Assembly: GCA_001662425.1 (NCBI GenBank)
Contig: BDDC01000173.1
Coordinates: 71,353 to 86,544, forward strand
DNA: 15,192 nucleotides
Direction of reading: 5' to 3'
Origin: Chlamydomonas sphaeroides
Taxonomy: Eukaryota; Chlorophyta; Chlorophyceae; Chlamydomonadales; Chlamydomonadaceae
In this document: positions 1 through 8,297 of the stretch, one piece after another
Numbering within the stretch: position 1 is the first letter of the stretch
Layout: every line of letters begins with the position of its first letter
Made by a program: the position numbers and the translations under genes
The notes under the pieces: model-generated
Database searches by the model: none
What the model was told of the DNA's origin: nothing
What the model saw: only the letters and a program-made list of their open reading frames with translations

Positions 1-95
1 CTTGATTGGGCATTGCGCCGTGCCCTGCGCGCTGCCCTGACACTCCAGCGCCTGCTCCTGGCCCTCACACGCCACCGCTGCCCTCGGCTCTGCAG

Positions 96-3000
96 GGTAC
101 GCGAGCACGGACCAGGTGCGGACGCCATCGGCCCTGGCCCCGGCCCACAGCAGCAGCAGCCCGCCGGCCACGCGGCCACCGGAGGGCCTGCCGCCGCCGC
201 CGCCGCCGAGGCGGCCTGGAAGGAGGCGCGGCGGCAGCAGCGGCAGCTGCGGCAGCTGCGGCGGGCCGAGCTTCTGTCGGCGCTGAAGGCCGCGCAGGGC
301 CAGGCCGCGGCGGCGCGGGCCCGGGTCACGGAGCTGGGGCATCAGGCGCAGGTGGGTCCAGAGAGTGCGGAACCATGTGATCCAACCAATTAGCCAACAC
401 CCGTGCAAGTGCACATCCCGTACCCAGCCCCCACCACTGATCTCGCATGCTCCTCCCCGGCCCGCGCCCACCCCCAAAGGCCGCTCAGGAAGCCGCTCGC
501 CAGGCCCGCGCCCGCGCCGCCTCCCTGCAGCGCACCCTGGTGGGGCTGTCCTCGCAGCGGCAGCGCCGGGCCGGCGCCTTCTCCTCCGAGGGGCCAGCGG
601 CGGACGCTGCGACGCGCAAGCAGGCGAGACTGTGTGTTGGCAACACAGGGGGGTGCCCTGTGCCCCCATGCCGTCCGTCCGTTGTCGCCAAATTGAGCCA
701 GCCAATGTGTGTTCAGATAGCATCGGGCTGCACGCACGAGTGCATCGTGCCAGCACCGGCTGACGCAGGGCGTGCTGCTGCCTCCCACAGGAGGCTACCG
801 CAGCCCAGCTGGGCGCAGCAGCCGCGGCCGCGGCCGCGCCGTTGCCGGTGCTGCGCCAGGCCGCCGAGGTGGCGGAGCGGCGCCTGGCAGAGGCCGAGGC
901 CGAGGCCGCGGCAAAGGCGGCCGGCGGAAGCCTCGGCGTGGGCCCTGGCGAGGGCGGGGGTGAGGGCGAGGCAGCGGCCGAGCTGCGCAGGGTGGCGGCG
1001 CTTCGTGCCGCGGCGCAGGCCGCCCGCGCCCGCGTCGCGGACCTGACGCAGCAGGCGCAGCAGGTACGGCAGCTCCATGTGCATGCGTACGGCAGCATAC
1101 GGCAGCGGCTGCCGTGCCTCAGACCGGTTCACGACCCTGACCCTGGCCATTCTCGCTGCGCGACCTGGCGCCCACACGCGCGTGCTGCGTGCATGCCCCA
1201 CGCCACTGGATTGACAGGCCCGACGGGAGCGTGATGTCGCAGCTGGCCGCAGCCGCCGCGCGGCGACCTCCCTGGCGTTGCAGCAGTGCGCGCTGGCGGA
1301 GGCGGCGGAGGCGGTGGAGCGCGCAGAGGCGGAGGGCGCGGCGGCGGCGGAGCGCGAGGCGGCGATGGCCGGAGAGGTGAGGCCAGGGGAAGTTGCATGG
1401 AGCACCTGGGGCAGGCAGCGGCCTCTCTTGACGCACGGCCTTATCGTCGTGCCGATTGCGGGACGAGTGCAGCTCAGCCTCGCCTCCTCCTGCGCCCTTC
1501 TTCCGCCGCCGTAGCTAGCGCAGGCAGAGGCGGCCGACGCGGCGGCGGCGGCGGCGGCGCGCGCTGCAGCGGCTCGGCACCGCGCTGCGACTCGGTCGCA
1601 CGAGGTGCGCATGCGGGGGGCATGTGAGCGGCGCTTCCGTCGACCCTCCCCCTGGGGGCGGGACGTATCCATGCCGGTGTGTGCAGGACCCAGCAGCTCG
1701 ATTCGCTGTGGACGCTGGTGGCTTGCTACTGTACCTGCCCAAGCGGCGGTGCAAGACCACCACAGGGCACTGCTAGCTGCGTGCCGGGCTAGCTTGTCGG
1801 TAGAGTCTCTTTGGTTGGCGGCAGCTGGGGCGGCGGCCGGGGCCCTGCTGTCGCCACGAGGCCCCTGCTAGCAGCCCGCACCCGCCAGGCCGCGTGACAT
1901 GCAACGCGCTGTGGTGTGCCTTACTTGCGCCGTGTGCCTCATCAGAAAGCGCAAACCCGCCACGCGACAGCCTCTGCGGCCTTGGCCTCCGCACGCCAGG
2001 CGGCGCAGGCGGCCCGGGGGCTGTCGGCGCAGCGGGCTGCGGCAGTGGCGGAGCTGCGGCGGGAGGTGGCAGCGCTCGCACGTGCGCCGCTCGAGGCAGG
2101 AGCCGGGTCCGAGGTGGAGGCGGGGGGCGCAGCGGAGGAGGCTGGCGAGGAGGACGACAGCGAGGGCGGCAGCGGCGGCGAGGGCGGCGGGCCCAGGGCC
2201 CGTGATCGCCGCCGGCAGCGCAGCGGTGGCCTGGCGGTCCCCAAGCGGCGCGGAGGCCGGCGTCAGGTCGTAAGCGACAGCGATGATGAGGAGGCCAGAG
2301 GCGGGGAGGGCAAGGAGGGCGATGGCAGCAGCAGCAGCGACGACTTCGTGTCGTCAGGTGGCGAGGGCAGCCGCGATGGCCGTGGCGGCGGTGGCGGCCG
2401 GCCTGCCGCCAGTCGCCATCGTGGGGTCGCCGCATCCGCCAGTCGACGAGGCGGCCGCCGCGGCGGCAGCAGTGCAGCGGTCCGCGGCCGCCGTCGCGGC
2501 CCCGCCACCGCTGACGACGACGACGACGGCGACAATCGCGATGGCGATACCGAGCAGACGCTGGCGGCGGAGGCTGAGGCGGTGGCGGCGGAGGATGGTC
2601 GGCTCGCGGCGGAGCGAGCGGCGCTGGACCCCACAGCTCTCGAGGTAGCCCCTCCCTCCGACCCAGCTCGCGCCTGCCGGGCCCTGCCGCCGCTGCTCGC
2701 CGTGCGCACATGCACACACGGCGCTGGTGCCCTGCCGTGACCGCAGGAGGACGCCGGCCTGCTCCACTCCTTGGACGACTGCCGTACTCGTACGGCACAG
2801 CTGGACGAGCAGATGGATGCGGCGGCGGCGGAACGGGAGGCGGCGCAGGTGCGCGGCAGAGCTTGCCGTACGTGTTGGGCGCGCAGTACGCGCCCATGAG
2901 TGCAGACGTTCGCCGTCTCTCCGCATGCTCCTTGTCACCTACCACCATTGCCCACCGTTGGCAACTCCCACACCCGCCCCGCTGACATGCCGCCCACCCC

Positions 3001-4286
3001 CTACGCAGACCCAGCGATACGCCGCGCTGTCGGGCGCCCTGGCCACGGCCAACGCCCACCTGGGCCGTGTGTACGGCACCCTTACGGCGGGCGCCGGAGA
3101 TGCCGTGCTGTCGTACACGCCGGACCGGTCGCTGCTGTTCATGCACGGGGTCACGCTGGACGTGCGGTGCGTGCGTGCTTGCGGCGGTCCTTGCATGGGT
3201 TCCAGGAATGGGGACCGGCCGCCGGTGCTGGCAACGATGCTCGTGTAGTGCTCTTCACAGCAGCGCCCAGGCAGCCCCAGTGATGATCTGCCTGTGGGAT
3301 CGCCCTGTAGTGCTGCACCCGCCGCCGCCTTGGCCCGCAACCAGCGGGGCAAGCAGCTGCGGTGGCCCGCCCGCAACCGTCGCGCGGCCCCGCAGGCCCG
3401 ATGAGCACCGCTGGCGGCCCTACGCCTCGCTCAGCGGCGGCCAGCAGGCGCTCGCGTCTCTGGCGCTCAGCCTGGCGCTGCAGGCGAGGCCGCGTGGCGG
3501 CTGGGGCTGGGGACAACCGCAGGGCTGCGAGAGGGCAGGGCGCAGGGCGGGCGGCGCGGCAGGGGCCGAGGCAAAGGACCCGGCGGCAGGGCCCACGGCG
3601 CGGAGGCCACCCAGCCGAGGCTCCACCGATCTACCGTATTCAAGCTCCCCCCCACCCCGTGCAATAACCCGTCACCGCAGGCCGTGGCTCCGTCGCCCTT
3701 CTACTTCTTCGATGAGATAGACTGCGCCCTGGACACAGCCGCCGCCGGCCGCGTCGCCGACTACCTGGTCGCCTCGGCAGCTGGCGGCGCCGGGGCAGGT
3801 GGCGAGCCGCTGGCGGCGGGGCGCGGTGGCAAGGGGCCGCCGGGAGCGGACGGCGGCGTGCAAGTCGGGAGGGAGCTGTACGGCGGGGTGACGGCGGCGG
3901 CAGACGCCCGCGAGGCGCCGGCGCAGTACATCGTCGTCAGCCACAAGCCGCAGGTGGGTCGGTGGGTCGGTAGCCTCGTTAGTACGGCAACGCACGCACC
4001 GCTCCTCGGCACCCGCTGCTCCTCCTGGTAGGTGCTGCGCCCTGCCCTGCCCTGCCGGCCTCCACCGGACTGCGCCGGTGCCCCCTTGCGTAACTGCCGC
4101 CCCGACCAGGTCTTTGAGCGAGCGCGGTGCCTGGTGGGAGTGTACAGTGCCAAGGGCGCCTCGGCGGCGGTGGTGGCGGCGGGGCTCGTGCCGGCGGCGG
4201 GCCGGGGCGCGGCGGCTGGGTGCGGGCCAGGCGGCGAGGTGCCGGGCGGCGGCGCGGCGGCCGAGGCGGCGCTGGAGGTCGCGTAG
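96..4286 (+). CDS. SMC-family chromosome ATPase, C-terminal portion (5' part off window)
   Basis: SMC proteins are long coiled-coil ATPases that organise or repair chromosomes in the nucleus. Proposed exons: 96-351, 489-623, 791-1063, 1284-1376, 1524-1604, 1946-2644, 2747-2848, 3009-3166, 3396-3483, 3681-3953, 4110-4286 (TAG). All phases agree and give about 777 residues. Residues 1-330 are mostly Ala/Arg/Glu/Gln-rich coiled coil. About 331-480 is a charged disordered insert, and coil resumes at 481-546. The head follows: an arm-to-head segment with GDAVLSY, the signature YASLSGGQQALASLAL (residues 608-623), Walker B FYFFDEID (635-642) with D-loop CALD, a Gly-rich insert, the H-loop IVVSHKP (712-718), then VFERARCLVGVY and a Gly/Ala tail. 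The N-terminal Walker A head and hinge are not visible. The ending resembles SMC1/SMC4, the Walker B resembles SMC3, and the H-loop His resembles prokaryotic SMC, so no SMC1-6 assignment is made. The first exon and the 1605-1945 intron are the least certain parts. Confidence 0.88.
624..790 (+). other. Probable GC-AG intron in the SMC gene (first of two)
   Basis: The exon before it ends AAGCAG and is followed by GCGAGA, a typical GC-donor context. The acceptor is CTCCCACAG at 782-790. The flanking exons are in different frames (489-623 in frame 3, 791-1063 in frame 2) and join in phase 0 only with this donor. The GT dinucleotides shortly downstream (632, 634, 636) do not give the coiled-coil frame with this acceptor. 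Confidence 0.6.
1605..1945 (+). other. Long intron of the SMC gene, possibly hiding a small exon
   Basis: At 341 bases this is the longest intron of the gene. Donor GAG|GTGCGC is at 1605 and acceptor TGCCTCATCAG ends at 1945, a phase-0 join. A good internal acceptor, GTGTGTGCAG, ends at 1686. It is followed by sequence that in one frame reads TQQLDSLWTLVACY, coil-like, but no donor/phase combination I could find joins that frame to both neighbours. I leave it as intron. Confidence 0.45.
2099..2548 (+). other. Charged disordered insert within the SMC coiled-coil arm
   Basis: This stretch of the 1946-2644 exon codes for about 150 residues with none of the heptad-like Ala/Leu/Glu pattern on either side. 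It alternates acidic-serine patches (EEDDSEGG, SDSDDEE, SSSSDDF), Arg/Gly-rich basic patches (RRGGRR repeated, RGRRRG) and a final Asp run followed by GDNRDGD. Coil-like sequence continues on both sides (AELRREVAAL before, EAVAAEDGRLAAERAAL after). The frame stays open across the insert, so it is translated unless an unseen intron removes it. Acidic-serine motifs of this kind are often casein-kinase-2 sites; that role here is inference. Confidence 0.7.
3484..3680 (+). other. GC-AG intron between the SMC signature motif and Walker B exons
   Basis: The exon ends CTGCAG and continues GCGAGG; the acceptor is GTCACCGCAG at 3671-3680. The join gives ...LALQ-AVAPSPFYFFDE, which reproduces the spacing seen in SMC proteins between the signature helix (ending ...AIQ) and the PxPFY Walker B strand. 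The nearest GT, at 3494, would put the Walker B exon out of frame. This is the better supported of the two GC-AG introns. Confidence 0.8.
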
Positions 4287-4638
4287 GGGGTAGGGCGGTG
4301 CGGTCCGCCGCTGGGGCACCGGGGTGCGGGGGCTTTGGCGATTGGTGTTGTGCGGCTTGTGTGGTGGGGGCCGTGCGGAGCTGCAGCAGGTGAAGTGCAG
4401 GGGCTGCGCTCAGGGGATACGTGCGGTTCTTGGAGCGGCACGACGGCACGCGCTCGGGTCGGATGGGCCGCTCGCTGCGACATGCAACACCATCGCCCCG
4501 CAGCAACATCGCTCACCTGGCTGGAGGGCGCACACGCACACAGCGGCGACACCCGTGCACGCCCATGTCTGCGCCCGACTCCGCTGACGCAGCGAGCGAC
4601 CTCGGCCGAGCGCGCTTAGCCTGCAGCTGAAGGGCCCT
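4287..4638. other. Intergenic region between the SMC and thioesterase genes
   Basis: These 352 bases must hold the 3' UTR of the SMC gene and the promoter and 5' UTR of the thioesterase gene. I see no TGTAA, the usual volvocine polyadenylation signal, on the + strand here and no convincing TATA box. An in-frame stop for the downstream gene lies at 4585-4587, so the thioesterase cannot extend further upstream in the same exon. The short ORFs here show no recognisable motif. Confidence 0.5.
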
Positions 4639-7083
4639 ATGGCTGCGACCACGGCCGCGCCAGCCGTGGCCGCCGCAGCTCCCGAGCCGGCCGGCGGTGG
4701 TGCCGTCGGCAGCGTGGCTGCTGTCGCCGACGTGGACATCTACGCGCCTTGGGTGCTGCGGTCGCCACGCCAGCGACAGCGCGACTCAGCGGCCGTGCTA
4801 GGGGAGCCGGCCGCGGCGGAGGCTGCAGCCACGGGCGAGCAGGGGCGGGACCCGGCGCCCGCCGGGCCGGGCCCCGGGTCGGCGGCTGCGCCGCCACGCC
4901 TGCTGCTGTACTGCATCCCGCAGGTACGGCAGCCCAGTTGTACGACAACCGGCGCAGCGGGTCTGTCCGTAGGGCGGCAGCAGAGCAGCGCCCGAGCGTG
5001 GCGGGGCGGCAGGGTTCCCCCCTAACAGCGCGTGGGTCGGCTCCCGAGTTCTCAGCAGCCTCCCCTCGCCGGCCCCGGGTCCCCCCAGGCGGGCATGGGC
5101 GCGTGGGTGTACCACGCGTGGGAGGAGCCGCTGGCGCAGCACGGCATCGAGGTAGGGCTTCTTGTGGAATAACAATGAATGGGGTTCGCCTGAATCTCCG
5201 ACGTTGAAGGTTAGAGAGGGGCAATCCGTAGTGGCAACCGCAGGATTGATCAGCAGGGCACGGCATCGAGGTAGGGTGGGGGCCGTGGCCTCCCCGCGCT
5301 CGCGGCCTGGGCCGCTCGCGGCGCAAGGGCCGGTCCCGCTCACGCGCCGCCGCCCGACCGTCAGACCTGCCCGCCAGCATGCCGGTGTGAGCGCTGCGTG
5401 CGATGCCCGCCGGCCTGCCTCGTCCAGTGCGGGCCACGCGGTCACGTGCCGGCCACAAGCAACGTCGCGAGAGATGCATTTCGCAGATGCATGTCGAATG
5501 CGGTTGCACTGCGTGCGGTGCCTGCCTGGCTCGGCACGCGCCTGCCCTCCGGCCCTCCGGCCCTGTGCCCGCCAGGTGCTGGCCCTGGAGCTGCCCGGCC
5601 ACAACAGCCGGCTGCGTGAGCCCTGCGCGCAGCAGCTGCTGCCGCTGGCGGGCGACATCGCGGCCGCCGTGTGCCGCGTGCAGGCAGCACGGTACGGGCC
5701 GCCACCCACCGCCTGGATGCGGGGCATGCATGGCAGAGCATGCAAGCCGGAGCGGTCGGTTGCCACTACGGATTGCACCTCGTGGGAGGGTCAGGTGCAA
5801 CCCCGTTCATTCTTACTCCTCAAAAAGCCGGAGGCGAGACATGCGATACCCTGTTCTTCGGCCCACCGCCGGCAGGGGCTGGCCGCCGTACGCGGTGTTC
5901 GGTCACAGCATGGGCGGCTGGATCGCGTACGAGGTCGTACAGGTTCGTGCGCACGTACGACAGACGGGCCCCAGGCGGCAGCACGCACCGCGGGGCCACA
6001 CCGCCCCGCCTCCAACCCACCGACCCATACGCATCGCGTTGATCCGGCAGGAGCTGCTGCGGCAGGCGGTGCCGCCGCCCCGCCACCTCGCCGTCTCCGG
6101 CATCAGGTACCGGTACGGCCGGCACAAGCCAAGGAAGCTGATCAACTAATCCCACAGCATTGCAGCCCGCTGCTAATCAGCCTGGTGGCGCGGTCCCGGC
6201 TGCCGCAGGGCGCCCCACCTGCACGCCGCCTGCGACGACCTGGACCCCACCCGCCTGCACACCCTGGGGCCGGAGGCCTTCTGGGACGCCTTCACGCGCC
6301 GCTACGGCAGCGCCAACCCCCTCCTCGTGCGTACCGGGGCCTCGGCCGATACTGGGCGCAGCGGCCCGCGTCGGTCGGCGCTTGCTTGGCGTGCCATGCG
6401 CTGTTTCCCCCACACTTGGCCCCCACAGAATTGCTCCGGCCCCACACCCTGCAGGCCAACCCGCGCATCCGCCAGATGGTGTGGCCCGTGCTGCGGGCGG
6501 ACTTTGCGCTGACAGAGACCTACACGGTGCGCCCCCGCGGGGCCGTGTGTCCCGCGTGCAGTGTGTTCGTTGACGGAGCGCCCGCCGCGGGGCCAGCGAT
6601 AGTCAAACATGTGGCGCGGCGCGTCATTGTCGCAACGCGCCCCTCGGCCGCCTGGCCCCGACGCCGCTCGCAGCTGCCGCCCGCCAACCCGCCGCTGCCG
6701 GTGCCGACCACCGTGATTGCTGGCGAGTGCGACCCCAGGTACAACCAAGAGCAGGTGCGGCGGTCGCGGGGACTGGGCGGCACCTTTTACGGGCCCAGTG
6801 CTGCCGGCCGTGTGCTGCGTTTCCTCGTAGCATCCTAGCATACCACCTACCGGGGGCCAACCTGCTAGCGCAAGCAGCTGCGGACTGGGCGACCACGCCC
6901 ACACACCGACGCACGGGATGACCGGCACATGCGGTCGGCCTCCATCCGCAGGTGCACGCGTGGAGCCTGCACGCCTCCGCCCCGCCGCCTTTTGTGTGGC
7001 TGCCCGGCGCCGGCCACGAGTACGTGGAGAAGGCGAGCCCGCAGCTGCTGGCGGCGCTGGGGGAGGCGCTGGCGGAGGCGTGA
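4639..7083 (+). CDS. Type II thioesterase-like alpha/beta hydrolase (complete, nine exons)
   Basis: Type II thioesterases hydrolyse acyl groups from acyl-carrier domains, typically clearing stalled or wrong units from polyketide or nonribosomal peptide synthases, or releasing medium-chain fatty acids. Exons: 4639-4923, 5089-5151, 5576-5691, 5876-5942, 6051-6106, 6209-6326, 6455-6526, 6674-6754, 6952-7083 (TGA). All have GT-AG introns and consistent phase, giving 329 residues. Family marks in order: WVLRSPR near residue 38; the LLLYCIPQAGMGAWVYHAW strand-loop (RLxCFPxAGG type) at about 88-106; LALELPGHNSRLREP (VQLPGRxxRxxEP type) from 118; nucleophile elbow GHSMGG with Ser166; IAGECDPRY with Asp279; GAGHEYV with His308. 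The start is the first in-frame ATG after a stop at 4585. The first 85 residues are longer than in bacterial homologues (usually about 240-260 residues in total) and Ala/Pro-rich, possibly a targeting or linker segment. No synthase gene is in view. Confidence 0.9.
5139..5276 (-). mobile_element. SINE-like short retroelement insert with 19-bp target-site duplication (copy 1)
   Basis: The perfect direct repeat GCACGGCATCGAGGTAGGG occurs at 5139-5157 and 5258-5276, flanking a 100-base insert at 5158-5257. On the - strand the insert contains GGTTGCCACTACGGATTGC and, near its 3' end, AACCCCATTCATTGTTA followed by an A-rich end. Both motifs recur in copy 2. The repeat spans the last codons of exon 2 and its splice donor, so the insertion copied the donor. 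Variable-length duplications without terminal inverted repeats suggest target-primed reverse transcription rather than a DNA transposon. No ORF is present. Confidence 0.7.
5744..5833 (+). mobile_element. SINE-like short retroelement insert with 9-bp target-site duplication (copy 2)
   Basis: The direct repeat AAGCCGGAG (5744-5752 and 5825-5833) flanks about 72 bases inside intron 3 of the thioesterase gene. The insert begins CGGTCGGTTGCCACTACGG and ends AACCCCGTTCATTCTTACTCC plus CAAA. Its 5' segment matches copy 1 at about 24 of 26 positions by eye, and its 3' segment matches copies 1 and 3; relative to copy 1 about ten bases are missing in the middle. Without insert and one repeat the intron would be about 103 bases, close to its neighbours. 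Confidence 0.65.
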
Positions 7084-7268
7084 AGCGGACACGGCGGCGG
7101 CCGTGGCAGGGCTGGCAGTGTGGCGGGGACCGCGTGAGACGGGCGGGGGTGCGGCCCGGCGCAGAAGCTATGCGTAGCCCCGGATCGGAGATCGATGGTT
7201 AGGCGGACAGGCGCCCGATGTCAAGCTGGGCGGGGCTCTATCGCGTTTGCGAGCTCGGTGGGTTACGC

Positions 7269-7357
7269 AACCCTGATGACAGCCCGGACGGATGACGTCG
7301 GAGTCATCAGGTGTATCCCCACTCATTCTTACATTACAAAAAACCCTGATGACAGCC
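7269..7357 (+). mobile_element. SINE-like short retroelement insert with 16-bp target-site duplication (copy 3, most truncated)
   Basis: The perfect direct repeat AACCCTGATGACAGCC (7269-7284 and 7342-7357) flanks 57 bases just beyond the thioesterase stop codon. The insert contains TCAGGTGTATCCCCACTCAT and then TCTTAC, matching the 3' segment of copy 2 at about 22 of 26 positions by eye, and ends in ACATTACAAAA. The 5' segment shared by copies 1 and 2 is absent, as expected for 5' truncation. A third partial CCCTGATGAC at 7359-7368 makes the duplication slightly less clean. Confidence 0.55.
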
Positions 7358-7619
7358 GCCCTGATGACCACGGCGCCAGCTGTGGGTGGCGCCTGGACCG
7401 GTTGGGGCCCGGCTGCTGCTCGGAGGGAGTCGCTGCGGCACCGTCGGGCGTTGGGGCCTGGAGAGAGTGCGTACTGCTGGCGGGGGAGTATACGACATGG
7501 GGCCAGGATTGAGGCTGCTGCACGGTGGCCTTGGGGCAGAGGTCGGTCGTGCGTTGACTGTCAGACAGCTGCCCGCTGCTCCTGGCTCCTGGCGGCCGTG
7601 ACCGTGATAGAGGTCATTG

Positions 7620-7624
7620 TTACA
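7620..7624 (-). terminator. Candidate TGTAA polyadenylation signal for the membrane-protein gene
   Basis: The + strand TTACA at 7620-7624 reads TGTAA on the - strand, the common polyadenylation signal of Chlamydomonas and relatives. It lies about 670 bases past the stop codon at 8298, a long but possible 3' UTR for that group. TGTAA also occurs on the - strand within element copy 3 (7329-7333 and 7334-7338), so the choice is uncertain. Confidence 0.2.
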
Positions 7625-8297
7625 GGAGAATGTGACAAAGAAGAAAGCAGACGCTTTTTCGGCGAATGGGGCTCCAGACGTGGGGCCAGCAGGAGCTTGG
7701 GGCTTCCTCAACGGCAGGCGACAGAGGCCGCCGCCAGCAGCCAATCGGCCGCCACATCACACACAGGCATCAGGGTAGTTACTAGTAGTCCCGCGCAAAA
7801 GGGGGAGACATTGCACATCACGCTCAGTCAAGAGTCAACGGCACGTCCGCTCGTCCAGGTCCCGCAAGGTCAGACAGATCAATGAATGCTAGGCGGCCGC
7901 CCGGCTCCACGCCGCAGCATCCCAGCCAGGAGCCGGTAATAGTCAAAAGCAAAGTAGAGAAAGGGCCAGTGACTTGGTCACCACACATACGTGCGTCACA
8001 CGTTGTGTTCACAGTCCCGAGTCGCGGTGTGGCGATTCTGCCGCAACGTGCTGCGCGCCACCGCAGACACCGGCTTAGGCCTCCCTCGACCGAAACAGAC
8101 CACACACAACACACTCCCGCACTGGTGCACCGCTCTTGGCCGCATCCCTGCCTGCCTGTCGCACGGCTAATCTGCCAATCCCCCAGGGCGTTGTGTGTCG
8201 GGCTATGTCGATTATTACGATCACACAGTGCCTGCAGTCGCGCGCTATGCGTCGCAGCGCACGCAGCCCAGCATTACGGCTCGTCGCCTCCTCGCAA

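Larger units (their letters stand above)
7084..8297. other. Convergent intergenic region
   Basis: These 1214 bases separate the 3' ends of the thioesterase (+) and membrane-protein (-) genes and should contain both 3' UTRs. The region is less GC-extreme than the genes and holds element copy 3 near its left end. The ORFs within it have no recognisable domain, no good splice context and no coding-like composition, so I call no gene. I saw no tRNA or other RNA gene. Confidence 0.5.

Noticed and set aside
713..1672. A 319-codon open frame on the - strand
   Set aside because: It is low-complexity Arg/Ala/Ser sequence antisense to three SMC coiled-coil exons.
1773..3146. A 457-codon open frame on the - strand opposite the SMC gene
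   Set aside because: It is Arg/Pro/Cys-rich and motif-free, and it runs across both exons and introns of the well-supported SMC gene.
5173..5200. A tRNA-like B box (GGTTCG...AATC) in element copy 1, which would suggest a tRNA-derived SINE promoter
   Set aside because: It does not fit the GWTCRANNC consensus, lies opposite to the element's inferred orientation, and no A box is visible.
5480..5510. AGATGCAT repeated around TTCGC in thioesterase intron 2, possibly another element scar
   Set aside because: The repeat is only 8 bases, and the neighbouring GCGGTTGCACTGCG resembles the element only weakly.
4637..5800. A 387-codon open frame on the - strand opposite the thioesterase gene
   Set aside because: It covers exons and introns alike and even the element insert, with no domain; the + strand gene has all conserved thioesterase motifs.
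7084..8297. Open frames on both strands in the convergent intergenic region, up to about 300 codons, the longest running rightward into the last exon of the membrane-protein gene
   Set aside because: They have no recognisable domain or splice context, and the part overlapping the - strand gene is an antisense shadow.
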